DNA of 16,506 nucleotides from HyVt-560 sp964577195 (GTDB lineage: Bacteria; Pseudomonadota; Gammaproteobacteria; UWMA-0217): the NCBI GenBank assembly GCA_964577195.1, contig CAZNYF010000059.1, forward strand, positions 1 to 16,506, written 5' to 3'. Positions 1-9,000 of this stretch are shown piece by piece (positions within the stretch are counted from its first letter, which is position 1; each line of letters starts with the position of its first letter). The notes beneath the pieces were generated by a model. That model did no database searches and was not told the origin of the DNA. It worked only from the letters and a program-made list of their open reading frames with translations. The position numbers were made by a program, and so were the translations under genes.

Positions 1-25
1 CGCATAAAAAATGCACTATTCCTGA

Positions 26-259
26 TTTCCCTCAGCAACACTTCTATTTTTAGAGACGCCCTGGAGTCAGGTTTTAGTTTTACGTGATCTGGCGCTTATA
101 ATCGAAGATGGGAAAAGTGTTCGTGCGGATGCATTGTACAAAGCCTGGAGAGAAAACTGGCAGGCGCTGGGGCAGAATGATTCATCCGTGCTGGCAATTG
201 ATAACGCGCTTGATGATTTACGCAGCGATATTTTAAATACCTTAGAGAATCTTGAATAA
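26..259 (+). pseudogene. 3' remnant of an unrecognised gene, frame-broken, overlapping ppnN
   Basis: An open frame runs from about 26 to a TAA at 257-259 and encodes protein-like sequence (segments RDLALIIEDGKSVRADALY and AWRENWQALGQ, then an acidic leucine-rich tail ending LENLE). It has no ATG, GTG or TTG before the TTG at 134, and upstream it is closed by TGA (23-25) and TAA (5-7). Frame 1 is open from base 1 to a TGA at 85-87, so the most likely reading is a gene entering from the left whose frame is broken near 30-60, either a real frameshift or a sequencing error. Its stop overlaps the ppnN ATG (TAATG), the spacing of translationally coupled genes, which argues that the frame was functional at least until recently. 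I do not recognise the family. Confidence 0.35.
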
Positions 260-1632
260 TGTCTAACCATACAATGAATTCAGTTATTACACCTGACGGT
301 CGTTTGGAAGTCCTTACCAAAGCGGAAATGAGTAAATTACAGGATGCTAGTCAGGGAGGGTTATATCAATTATTTCGTAATTGTTCATTGGCAGTATTGA
401 ATAGTGGCGCGCCGCTTGATGACGCAAAAGTTTTGCTCGAACGATACGAAGATTTTGATATTAAAGTCATTCAAGAAGAGCGCGGAATCAAACTGGAATT
501 AATAAATGCGCCTAATAATGCTTTTGTTGATGGAACAATTATCAAAGGTATTGGCGAACATTTATTTGCAGTGTTGCGAGACGTTATTTATGTAAGCGAT
601 GAAATTACCGACAATGCTAAATTTAATCTCAACGATTCAGAAGGCATTACCAATGCGGTATTTCATATCCTGCGCAATGCGGGTGTGCTGCGGCCGATGA
701 CGGATCCCAAAATGGTCGTTTGTTGGGGTGGACATTCTATTGGTAGAGAAGAATATGTCTATACCAAAGAAGTGGGTTACCAATTGGGTTTAAGAGGCCT
801 GGATGTGTGTACAGGTTGTGGTCCCGGTGCAATGAAAGGGCCAATGAAAGGCGCAACTATTGGGCATTCAAAGCAGCGTATTCGCAATGGCAAGTATCTG
901 GGAATTACTGAGCCTGGAATTATTGCAGCCGAATCCCCCAATCCGATTGTCAATGATTTGATCATTATGCCGGATATTGAAAAACGGCTGGAAGCTTTTG
1001 TGCGGATCGGTCATGCGATTGTTATTTTCCCCGGCGGTGCGGGTACAGCAGAAGAAATTCTGTATCTATTAGGGATTTTATTACATCCCGATAATGCGAA
1101 CATTCCTTATCCGGTGATCTTGACTGGGCCTGAAACTGCCAGAGTGTATTTTAAGCAGATTAATCATTTTATTGGAGAAACTCTGGGTATAGAGGCGCAG
1201 CAACGCTATACCATAGTGATTGGTGACCCTGAGCAAGCAGCGAAAAAAATAGCCACAGGTATAAAGGCGGTGCGCAAGTTCAGAAAAAACTGTGACGATG
1301 CTTACTATTTTAATTGGTCGCTTAAAATTAATCCGGAGTTTCAGGAACCATTTTTCCCAACGCACAAAAATATGCGTGGTTTGAAATTAACTAAAAATCA
1401 GGATCGCCATGTTTTAGCCGCCAATTTACGCAGGGCTTTTTCTGGGGTTGTTGCGGGTAATGTTAAAGATGAAGGGATTAGGGCGATTGAAAAACATGGT
1501 CACTTCGAAATCAATGGTGATCAACAAGTGATGGAACCGATGGATAAATTGCTCGCATCTTTTGTCGAGCAGCAAAGAATGAAACTGCCGGGTACGGAAT
1601 ATGTGCCTTGCTATAAAATTGTTAAAAAGTAA
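259..1632 (+). CDS. ppnN: Pyrimidine/purine nucleotide 5'-monophosphate nucleosidase (YgdH/PpnN, LOG family)
   Basis: This is a cytosolic enzyme that splits nucleoside monophosphates into free base and ribose 5-phosphate; in E. coli PpnN is stimulated by (p)ppGpp. The 457 residues match the usual length of about 454. The N-terminal stretch LYQLFRNCSLAVLNSG and the following FAVLRD region are nearly those of E. coli YgdH. The central Rossmann-like LOG domain shows CWGGHSIGREEY (from residue 155), CTGCGPGAMKG (184-194) and the family signature PGGAGTAEE (258-266), which binds the phosphoribosyl moiety. The ATG at 259 overlaps the stop of the upstream frame; GAGA lies about 10 bases before it. 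An internal ATG at 274 is possible but less well placed. The gene converges on moeA with only 5 bp between the stop codons and no hairpin terminator there. Confidence 0.95.
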   Translation: MSNHTMNSVITPDGRLEVLTKAEMSKLQDASQGGLYQLFRNCSLAVLNSGAPLDDAKVLLERYEDFDIKVIQEERGIKLELINAPNNAFVDGTIIKGIGEHLFAVLRDVIYVSDEITDNAKFNLNDSEGITNAVFHILRNAGVLRPMTDPKMVVCWGGHSIGREEYVYTKEVGYQLGLRGLDVCTGCGPGAMKGPMKGATIGHSKQRIRNGKYLGITEPGIIAAESPNPIVNDLIIMPDIEKRLEAFVRIGHAIVIFPGGAGTAEEILYLLGILLHPDNANIPYPVILTGPETARVYFKQINHFIGETLGIEAQQRYTIVIGDPEQAAKKIATGIKAVRKFRKNCDDAYYFNWSLKINPEFQEPFFPTHKNMRGLKLTKNQDRHVLAANLRRAFSGVVAGNVKDEGIRAIEKHGHFEINGDQQVMEPMDKLLASFVEQQRMKLPGTEYVPCYKIVKK

Positions 1633-1637
1633 CTAAT

Positions 1638-2885
1638 TTAAAAGAATTCATTGAAAGGAATAAAATCAACCAAATCGCCTTTTGTGATTTTAGTTTCAGG
1701 TGGAATAACCAGCAATCCATCTGCCCAGCAAGTAGAGGTTAATACTCCTGACCCTTGATGGGAGAATATTTGGACCGTGGCGACGCCATCATCCTGATTC
1801 GTTTTTGCACGTAAAAACTCCATTCGGCTGCCCGGGCGATCCCAATTAAAATCAGCGGGTAATTGATAGTGCATCGGCTGGTAGTGAGTTCGCCCTTGCA
1901 TTTTTGCAATAAAAGGCAATGCGAAGATTAAATAGGTAACAAATACAGAGACGGGATTGCCTGGTAAGCCAATAAAGGGTGTCGATTGAATTTGGCCAAA
2001 TGCAAGGGGTTTTCCCGGTTTCATGTTGATGCGCCACATTTTTAATTCGCCAAGATTTTCTAGCGCTGCACGAACATGATCTTCTTCACCAACTGAAACG
2101 CCGCCGGTGCTGATAATTAAATCAGCCCGCGTTGCCGCATTGTTTAGTGATTTTTCTGTGGCACTCAGGGTATCAGCAGTAGCACCTAAATCCACTATCT
2201 CGCAGCCGCTCGCCTGGAGTAGTCCTTTGAGCGTGTAGCGATTCGAATTGTAAATTTGTCCTGGGAGGGCTTGATCACCAGGTTCACAGAGTTCGTCGCC
2301 GGTAGAAAATATGCCTATTTTCAGTTTTTTAAATACGCGTATCTCAGCAATCCCTACGGACGCTGCTAGCCCCATCTCCTGAGCGCGAAACAGTGTGCCT
2401 TGTTTTAGAATGGTGCTTCCGGCTTGAATATCTTCTCCGGCGCGACGAATATTTTGACCGAGTTTAAGCTTGGCAGAGATGCTTACTTGATCGCCCTCGA
2501 CGGAGCAGTTTTCTTGCATGACGACGACATCGGCATGCTCTGGTATGGGCGCACCGGTAAATATTCTGGCAGCACTTTCTGGTATTAATGGATGTCCCAC
2601 TTCACCAGCGCAAATCCGCTGAGATATCGGCAGGGTGGTTGCCGATTCTGTATTAATATCCCTTAGGCGAACGGCAAAACCATCCATTGCGCTGTTATCC
2701 GCCGGCGGTACATTAATAGACGATGCCAGGTTATTTGCCAGTACCCTGCCGAGTACCTGAGAAATGTTAATGCTTTCGGTTTCGCTAACGGGTTTTGCAT
2801 GTAGTCGTAAAAAGTCGATGGCTTCAGCAACAGGCGTTAGTGCTGGGTCGGGGCTACAGTCATTTTCTCGGAGCATGTTTTTCAT
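1638..2885 (-). CDS. moeA: Molybdopterin molybdenumtransferase MoeA
   Basis: MoeA inserts molybdate into adenylated molybdopterin (made by MogA/MoaB-type proteins) to give the active molybdenum cofactor, in the cytosol. The 415 residues fit the family (about 410). Visible landmarks in order are PPADNSAMDGFAVR (60-73, with the conserved Asp68), TGAPIP (110-115), the MoCF-like domain with TGDEL and GGVSVGEEDHV (261-271), MKPGKPLAFG (288-297) and GLPGNPVSVF (306-315), followed by the C-terminal beta-barrel domain. It is the second gene of a moaB-moeA operon, starting 15 bp after the moaB stop. No strong ribosome binding site precedes the ATG at 2885; the next ATG, three codons in, is no better, so expression probably relies on coupling to moaB. 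Confidence 0.95.
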   Translation of the reverse strand: MKNMLRENDCSPDPALTPVAEAIDFLRLHAKPVSETESINISQVLGRVLANNLASSINVPPADNSAMDGFAVRLRDINTESATTLPISQRICAGEVGHPLIPESAARIFTGAPIPEHADVVVMQENCSVEGDQVSISAKLKLGQNIRRAGEDIQAGSTILKQGTLFRAQEMGLAASVGIAEIRVFKKLKIGIFSTGDELCEPGDQALPGQIYNSNRYTLKGLLQASGCEIVDLGATADTLSATEKSLNNAATRADLIISTGGVSVGEEDHVRAALENLGELKMWRINMKPGKPLAFGQIQSTPFIGLPGNPVSVFVTYLIFALPFIAKMQGRTHYQPMHYQLPADFNWDRPGSRMEFLRAKTNQDDGVATVQIFSHQGSGVLTSTCWADGLLVIPPETKITKGDLVDFIPFNEFF

Positions 2886-2900
2886 CAGCGCAGTGTTTGA

Positions 2901-3437
2901 TTATCTCTCTTTAAGACGGGGCATGATTTCAATCATGTTGCAGGGACGATTATCTTTATTTAGTTGATGCACGATGATGCCATCCCAGCCATCTTTACAG
3001 GCACCATTCGATCCTGGCAGGCAGAAAATCAGAGTGCCATTAGCAACTCCACCAATCGCGCGCGACTGGATAGTGGAAGTGGCAATGTTGTTGTATGAAA
3101 GCGAACGAAATACTTCGCCAAACCCGTCGATCTCTTTATCAAACAGTACTTTAACCGCTTCTGGTGTGATATCTCTTCCGGTGAGCCCCGTGCCACCAGT
3201 GGTAATAACGACGACAACTTGAGGATCAGCTATCCAGCGTGACAATGTCTCCCGTATTTTATATCGGTCATCTGTAACGATTTTTTTTTCGATAACCTTG
3301 TGTCCGGATTGGATGATTCGATCGGCCAAGAGTTTGCCAGAGGAATCTGTTGCCTCGGTGCGGCTGTCAGAAACCGTCATAATTGCGATGTTGACGCCAG
3401 CAACGTCACTGCTGGATGAACTTGCGTTATCAGGCAT
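2901..3437 (-). CDS. moaB: Molybdenum cofactor biosynthesis protein MoaB (MogA/MoaB fold)
   Basis: This protein of the MoCF-biosynthesis fold adenylates molybdopterin or assists that step before MoeA inserts the metal; E. coli MoaB is largely redundant with MogA, but many bacteria use the MoaB form alone. The 178 residues match the family. Motifs seen are TVSDSRTEATDSSG (21-34), ITTGGTGLTGRDITPEAV (78-95, the nucleotide-binding GGTG loop), SRAIGGVANGTLIFCLPGS (125-143) and the tail region WDGIIVHQLN. It is the first gene of the minus-strand moaB-moeA operon and is divergent from the receiver-domain gene across a 150-bp gap. The start ATG at 3435-3437 has only a weak GGAC-like element upstream. 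No other cofactor genes (moaA, moaC, moaD, moaE) are in the window. Confidence 0.93.
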   Translation of the reverse strand: MPDNASSSSSDVAGVNIAIMTVSDSRTEATDSSGKLLADRIIQSGHKVIEKKIVTDDRYKIRETLSRWIADPQVVVVITTGGTGLTGRDITPEAVKVLFDKEIDGFGEVFRSLSYNNIATSTIQSRAIGGVANGTLIFCLPGSNGACKDGWDGIIVHQLNKDNRPCNMIEIMPRLKER

Positions 3438-3534
3438 AGTCAGGTCCGAGTTTAGGTTTGATGGTGCGCGGAGTGGTATTGTGTCTTAGAGGAGTGACAG
3501 TGTCGATATTCATTCTGGAACCTAAGCAACGATT

Positions 3535-3557
3535 GATGATCCAATTTGGAAATCATC
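3535..3557. promoter_or_regulatory. Imperfect dyad in the moaB / receiver-protein divergent gap
   Basis: GATGATCCAA is followed, after one base, by TTGG-AA-ATCATC, a near-perfect inverted repeat interrupted by two extra bases. It lies 16 bp before the GGGGAGG ribosome binding site of the receiver-domain gene. It could be an operator or a short leader hairpin; no regulator is identified. Confidence 0.3.
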
Positions 3558-3587
3558 GTAAGCTTAATTCTTGGGGAGGCAGTATTG

Positions 3588-4910
3588 ATGAGAGAAGAAC
3601 TGGCTATGCCGACGACAGTAAAAGCACTGGTAGTAGACGATTCTGCGGTTGCGCGTAAGGTATTGTCGAGCATTCTACTTCGGGAAGGTTTGGAATCAGA
3701 TGTGGTGAGTTCGGCTGCTGCTGCATTTACCTATTTGCTAAAAAATGTTCCAGATGTGATTTTCCTCGATCATATGATGCCAGAGATGAATGGGTTTGAC
3801 GCACTGCGATTGATGAAAGCTGATCCTGATACTGCAAAAATCCCAGTCATCATGTTTACCTCAAGGTCTGGCGAAGCTTATCTCAATGAGGCGCAGGCGT
3901 TAGGCGCTGTGGATGTGTTGAGCAAAGATACGCTGGCTGAAATTAACCTGACCCAATGGCTACAACAGCTAGGGATTTTAAAGCCTGAATCCAGATGGGC
4001 CAGTCCTGCCAGCGTGAGATCAGGCGCGTCCAGTACACAAGACAAACAAACACTGACCGTTCCGCTAGTGCGTGGGCTGGTCAGAGAAGAGTTTTTGCGC
4101 TTGCGTGAGGATTTGCCGGAGATGATTCGACAGGCGCAGCGGGATGAAAGCGAGTTACCTACACGCCAAGTACCTGATGACTTTTATCCTTCCAGGCTTC
4201 AATCCCCCGATCGTCTGCGCTCCTCTTGGCGGCTGGCATGGATTCCGCTGGCGTTAATGGGTTCAATGCTCATTCTCTGGACGTTGAATATGCCCCATCG
4301 AGGGATAGAGTTGTCACAACAACCTACCGCAGTAGCTGCGGTAAAGATTCAAAAAAATGATGCCGGTGTGGTTGATGTGGTGAGTGAAAGCTCTGCTGCC
4401 TACACCGATAGATCGCTTAACAATCGATCCCTAAAGATTATTGGCTGGGCGATTAATCAAAAAATGCAATACAAGTTAGGAGAGCTACCGCTGGCAAATG
4501 AACGTCTGGAAAATTTGCGCGCCATGTTGTCGATGCTGCAAGAAGCTAATTTTCAGGGAACAGTTCAGCTCATGGTTCATCAGGGTAAGTTTTGTGTGGT
4601 GACTGATTCCGCCGGTCGCACCAAACTACCTGCTTCAGGAGCGCTGATGAAGGGTTGCGACATTCAAACGCCACAGGCTGCTGGAGTGGTCTCGCAGTTG
4701 ATGTCTTTACCGTTTGCACTGTTTGCTGATAGTTCACCTCAGGCCAATGGTGAAGAGGGAATCCGCGTTTCAGTGATTTCTTCCACGAGCGAAAACCCGT
4801 TGATTCAATACCCGCAACCCAAGCTCAGCATGATTGCTGCGGACTGGAATCAAATCGCAGCAGAAAACAATCGAGTGGAAGTTCGCTTTTTGAATGGAAG
4901 CTTTCGTTAG
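3588..4910 (+). CDS. Receiver-domain protein with a membrane span and an extracytoplasmic C-terminal domain
   Basis: A CheY-like receiver domain occupies roughly residues 10-130: acidic pair D17-D18, phospho-acceptor D61 in VIFLDHMMPEMNGF, T91/S92 in MFTSRS, and K113 in LSKD. All catalytic positions are present. After a charged linker (about 135-210) comes one hydrophobic span, about 218-235 (WIPLALMGSMLILWTLNM), and then about 200 residues with no recognised output domain. The tail contains ANERLENLRAMLSML and ends NNRVEVRFLNG, faintly like the OmpA-like peptidoglycan-binding fold, and has two cysteines (GKFCVV, MKGCDI). With no DNA-binding or enzymatic domain, phosphorylation would have to act on a membrane protein. 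Start: ATG 3588, with GGGGAGG at 3573-3579 and an 8-base spacer; the in-frame ATG at 3546 lacks such a site. No histidine kinase is nearby. Confidence 0.85.
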   Translation: MREELAMPTTVKALVVDDSAVARKVLSSILLREGLESDVVSSAAAAFTYLLKNVPDVIFLDHMMPEMNGFDALRLMKADPDTAKIPVIMFTSRSGEAYLNEAQALGAVDVLSKDTLAEINLTQWLQQLGILKPESRWASPASVRSGASSTQDKQTLTVPLVRGLVREEFLRLREDLPEMIRQAQRDESELPTRQVPDDFYPSRLQSPDRLRSSWRLAWIPLALMGSMLILWTLNMPHRGIELSQQPTAVAAVKIQKNDAGVVDVVSESSAAYTDRSLNNRSLKIIGWAINQKMQYKLGELPLANERLENLRAMLSMLQEANFQGTVQLMVHQGKFCVVTDSAGRTKLPASGALMKGCDIQTPQAAGVVSQLMSLPFALFADSSPQANGEEGIRVSVISSTSENPLIQYPQPKLSMIAADWNQIAAENNRVEVRFLNGSFR

Positions 4911-4958
4911 CGCTTCGCTCTAAAGTTATTGGTATCCGTGACATAACTTACTAATCCT

Positions 4959-4974
4959 TGTGATAGCACTCACA
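4959..4974. promoter_or_regulatory. CRP/Vfr-like site upstream of the rhodanese lipoprotein
   Basis: TGTGA-TAGCAC-TCACA is a 10/10 match to the CRP core TGTGA-N6-TCACA. A second copy of its right half (ATAGCGCTCACAT from 5004) lies 41 bp downstream, about four helical turns. A TGAAAT -10-like hexamer at 5016-5021 would place the site at about -61.5 (class I), but that hexamer is weak. The target would be the gene at 5163. Confidence 0.55.
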
Positions 4975-5162
4975 TAAATGTATTCTCCCGAATTAGCGTA
5001 ACTATAGCGCTCACATGAAATCTCAACCTGATCGGTTCTTTTTCGACTGTTTGAGTTGTGGTTTTTTTGCGTCATAAATAGCGGTATATCCGCAATATTA
5101 TTCAGTTCAACGATGAAAATCATCGCAGAATTGATGGCTGTTAATTACCATTGGAGAATCTA

Positions 5163-5921
5163 ATGAAACCACTTTCTTTACTCGCAACGCTAGCTGTTGC
5201 ATCAAGCATCGTTTTGACGGGCTGCGAATCTATTCCAGATCCTGTACAAGGCGCTAAAAACGCAATTGCCGGAAAATCAGCAGCAGCTGGAAAACCTGTC
5301 GGCATCACCCCAACGCTCTCTTCCGTCACTGTGAAACACGGTGGGGCTGATACGGTGATCACACGTGATCCAAACAATGCGGCAACTGTTATTCCTGCGT
5401 TTGCTAAAACTTCTCGTCCTTGCCCACCATTTTGCATTCAGCCCATTCTTTTAGCGCCGGGTGTAGAAACACTTGGTGAGGTAGAGGTACTGGACTATCT
5501 TTCTAAAATGACGGGTGGTGATTCCAGCATTCTGGTTGTTGATTCACGTACACCTGATTGGGCCGCCAAAGGCACCATCCCTGGTGCAATTAACCTGCCG
5601 TGGACGCTGTTGAATCCTAAAAAGGGAGCAACCACTGACGGCATCATGAAAGTCATGGCTGAGCATTTTAGTGCACCGACTAGATCTGGTGTTGATGCGT
5701 TCGGCGTTGATGAGGCAATTGCTGCAGGATCACCCGGAAACGTTTTTGACTACTCAAATGCCAAGACACTTGTACTGTTCTGTAATGGCATGTGGTGTGG
5801 TCAGTCACCCAACAATATCAAGAATCTGATTAAGTTTGGTTACCCTGCTGACAAGATCAAATGGTATCGCGGTGGCATGCAATCATGGGCTGTTCTAGGG
5901 CTTAGTACTGCAAAGCCTTAG
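5163..5921 (+). CDS. Lipoprotein with a rhodanese-like domain
   Basis: This is a predicted outer- or inner-membrane lipoprotein facing the periplasm. Residues 1-20 form a lipoprotein signal peptide and the lipobox LTGC puts the lipidated cysteine at 21. After a low-complexity linker and the motif RPCPPFC (C87, C91), a rhodanese fold runs from about 110 to 250: VVDSRTPDWAAKGTIPGAINLPW, then the catalytic loop FCNGMWCGQS with C207 at the sulfur-accepting position, and WYRGGMQSWAVLGL at the end. A second cysteine, C212, sits inside the loop, which is atypical and could allow a disulfide or persulfide exchange. The likely role is periplasmic sulfur transfer or thiol chemistry, but the substrate is unknown. 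Start: ATG 5163, with GGAGA from 5153 and a short spacer; a TTG in frame at 5151 overlaps the ribosome binding site. It is monocistronic between a CRP-like site and a strong terminator. Confidence 0.88.
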   Translation: MKPLSLLATLAVASSIVLTGCESIPDPVQGAKNAIAGKSAAAGKPVGITPTLSSVTVKHGGADTVITRDPNNAATVIPAFAKTSRPCPPFCIQPILLAPGVETLGEVEVLDYLSKMTGGDSSILVVDSRTPDWAAKGTIPGAINLPWTLLNPKKGATTDGIMKVMAEHFSAPTRSGVDAFGVDEAIAAGSPGNVFDYSNAKTLVLFCNGMWCGQSPNNIKNLIKFGYPADKIKWYRGGMQSWAVLGLSTAKP

Positions 5922-5950
5922 CACTAAAAGGTTTTAGCGTTACAAAATAT

Positions 5951-5980
5951 AAGGCCGACTGATATAAGTCGGCCTTTTTT
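5951..5980 (+). terminator. Rho-independent terminator after the rhodanese lipoprotein
   Basis: AAGGCCGACT and AGTCGGCCTT form a perfect 10-bp stem (5951-5960 / 5967-5976) with a GATATA loop, followed by further T residues to 5980. It lies 30 bp after the stop at 5921 and faces the convergent gene that ends at 6020. On the opposite strand the hairpin is followed by an AT-rich run, so weak bidirectional use is possible. Confidence 0.9.
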
Positions 5981-6019
5981 GTGCTTTTTCAAGATGCTTT
6001 TCTGACTATCTCTGAGCCG

Positions 6020-9000
6020 TTAATTAGATAATTTTGCTTGCTGCTTTAATTTCTCAAGCTCTTGCAGTTTCGTATTCGCTTGTTGTTTTAACAGCTCGAT
6101 TTCTCGCGTTTTCTCTATTTCCAGTTTGAGCACTTTCAGATTAATATTGCCAGGATCAATCGTTAGTCCGGTCTCAATTAGTCGCATGGTTGCAGCAGAA
6201 TCACCACTGGCGTGGGTTTTCTTTGCTTTAGCAACAATTCCGGAAACGACTGAGTTCACTGCCTTATTGGCCTGTGTTCTTGTGGTTCTATCCCAGCTGG
6301 ATTCTATTTTCTTCTGTAGAGCAATCATCTCGATGTGTTCAGGCATGACAAGCAGGCCGGTTCGTGTAGAGTTGAGCGCAGCTTGATAATTACCTTGTTG
6401 ATAATCTTTACGCGCCTTGGAGAGTAGACGTTCGGCCTTCTTCTCATTGACTTCATATTTAACACGTTGTTGACGTGCCAGGTTTTGCTCACGCAGCCTT
6501 TGTTCCTGACCCCATTTTTTCTCCAGGTTTGCGAGCGAGTGCAGGGCATCGCTACGAATGGAGATTAGCTCAGGGTTATCTGGGTCAAGCTTTAAGCCTT
6601 GCTCGATGATTGAGAGACTTTTGGAATATTCTTTCTCGTTGAGGCGATCTCTTGCATCGGTGACCAGCTTTTCAATATGACGGCTGGCTTTTACCGTCTT
6701 TCGATCAGACCGACTGAGTCTCTGATTGCCGATACCACGTTCCTTGCCTTCTTTTGCCAGCAAGAGTTGAGCGTTGGTTTGCAGTTGACGCAGGCCTTTG
6801 TGATCAGGACGTACTTTTAAGCCTTCTTCAATCATCGCCAGACTAGAAAGTGGGTCACCCAAAAGCATGAGCTTTTCAGATTCTCGATAATAGTAATCAG
6901 CAATATCTAACAAGCCGATCAGTGCATCCGGGTTCATAGGCTCGAGTGAAAGAATACGTTTGTAAGTATCTAACGCATTTTCTCCCGCTGGCCCCGTGTA
7001 GTGACCAATGGATTGTAGACGACCTGCTTTTTTCAATAAATGATCAACATTCAAAATTGTTTCACTAGAAACCGGCACAGGTTTTGGTGCCAGCGAGGCG
7101 GTTGCTCGATTGCTTAATCCGGGATTCAGATAATTGGGGATCACCTGTTTTGCTGCTGGCACAGGAGCCAAGGCTACCTTTGGTACAACTGGTTGCGGTT
7201 GCGTGATAGCGGCAGGCTGCACAGTGACTTGAGCCACAGGCGCTGTCACTTGGGGTGCAACGGCAATTGGCTGCGCCACCAGTTGTTGCGCTACAGTCGC
7301 GACAACCTGCGGTGTTGGTGCAACTGGCTGAATTGTTACTGTTGGTCGTGGAGTCGCAACCGGAGGCACATAGGTACTCACTGTGGTAACAGGCTCAATG
7401 GATACAGGATTGTTAACAAAAATTGGCTGACTGGTTTCATTGCTGACAAATCTGCGTGGTGTTTGCAGCGGTTGAATGAACTGTGGGGTAGCACTGGCAG
7501 AATATAGAGCGTCCATCTCGCTGTCGGAAACTCTAGCAATGTTGTAGTTCTGGTTTAGCTCGTTTTCAGGCACTTTTTCTATGTTATAGCGCTGATTGAG
7601 TTCTTGTTCAGAGACCTTCGCAATAGCTACCGAATAGGTCTGCCCACTTGCTGCGAGCACGGCTAACTCGTCCTGAAGGCTGAGTAAGCCGGCGTGATCG
7701 GGAACGACTTCGAGTCCTCGATTAGACATTTTTAACGCATGGTCAAAATTGAATCTATCTTTACTGGCAATTGCCAGATTCTGATAGCGTTCGGCAATGA
7801 AATTGAGTCCATCCTGTGCTTCCTGGTTACCAGGATCGAGTGAAAGTACGGTTTTGTAGGTGTCGTAAGCATTGTCATCAGCTGGAACAGTTAGCTTTAA
7901 GTTTGCAATCTGTTGCTGGCCACGCTGTAGCAGTTGGTCAATATCGTTCCAGTCAAATGTGACAGAATCATAGCTACGATCACTGAGTAGCGCGGAGTTG
8001 TCGAATTTATACTCATCTTTAACGTACAGGCTATTACTGCCTGGGCTGGCAAAGACCAGATCACTAAAACCAGCCTCCGCTTTTTCACCGGCAACAAAGC
8101 GAGTATCAGTAATGATCGCGTCAGAGTTTGTGGAGAAGATTTCTGGAGAAAATATCTCTTGAGCCGGCGCAATCATCGGGATGATTTCTTCTATTGTGGA
8201 TTCAGAGACGGATTCGACCGGCGCAGTGGGAGCTATTGGTGCTTCAATTATAGCTTCAGGGGCCGGGGGAAGGCCGACGGGTTCTACATCAACATCGCTC
8301 TTAGTTGATGCCAGTCCCGTGAAACCGGTATCGAGCGTGGCATCAGTCGTTTCTGTTACTGCCGGAGTTATTGAGACAATAGGCTTGGCAGCGGTGATTT
8401 CATTGCTTTGTGCCGGAGCCTGGGCTTCAGCTGGAATAATTTCAGTGATTTCTGGTGGAGTTGTTTCAACATTGCCTCCTTTTGGAAAGCTGATGTCGAA
8501 TTTTTCAATACCATTTTGGGAAATGATAATGGCGCCCGTAATCAATCCCAGTGAAGCAATAGTACTGACGGTAATAAGTGAAGCTTTGGACTTTGGTGGT
8601 TTCCCCGGGCGCTGATGAACTGCCTCATAGGCAGGTACAGGCTCTTCACGTAAAGCCGTCGGCAGCTCGATGTAGTTGTCAACATCATCATTGAGATCTT
8701 CTTCAATGACACTAGTATCTGAGTGAGAGGCCTCTTTTAAATGGCCTGAGGAGTCAGCAGCTTCTTCATAGACAAACAAGAGTAAGAAATTGCCAACGCG
8801 TATTACGTCTCCGTCCAGCAGGACGCGTCTCAAAACAGGTTTGGAATTGACCTGAGTTCCATTAATGCTGTTCAGGTTGCTAATCCAGACATTACCATTT
8901 TCTTTAGTGATCAGGGCATGCCGGCGACTGACCGATTGCTGGTTGAGACGGATCGAACTACTTGCGTCACGACCCATCCAGGTTTTTTCTTCACTTAACT

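Noticed and set aside
1081..1365. Minus-strand frame inside ppnN
   Set aside because: Antisense shadow with no recognisable domain and no ribosome binding site.
5011..5015. Second CRP site around 5000-5015
   Set aside because: Only the right half (TCACA) matches; the left half does not, so it is mentioned as an accessory half-site only.
5151..5162. TTG start for the rhodanese lipoprotein
   Set aside because: It overlaps the GGAGA ribosome binding site that serves the ATG at 5163, and would add polar residues before the signal peptide.
7193..8615. Open frames on the plus strand within the ATPase/FHA/TPR gene (7193-7507, 8181-8615)
   Set aside because: They lie antisense to a well-supported 1,301-residue coding sequence; their Arg/Trp/Cys- or Ser/Val-rich composition reflects the P/V/A-rich linkers read backwards.
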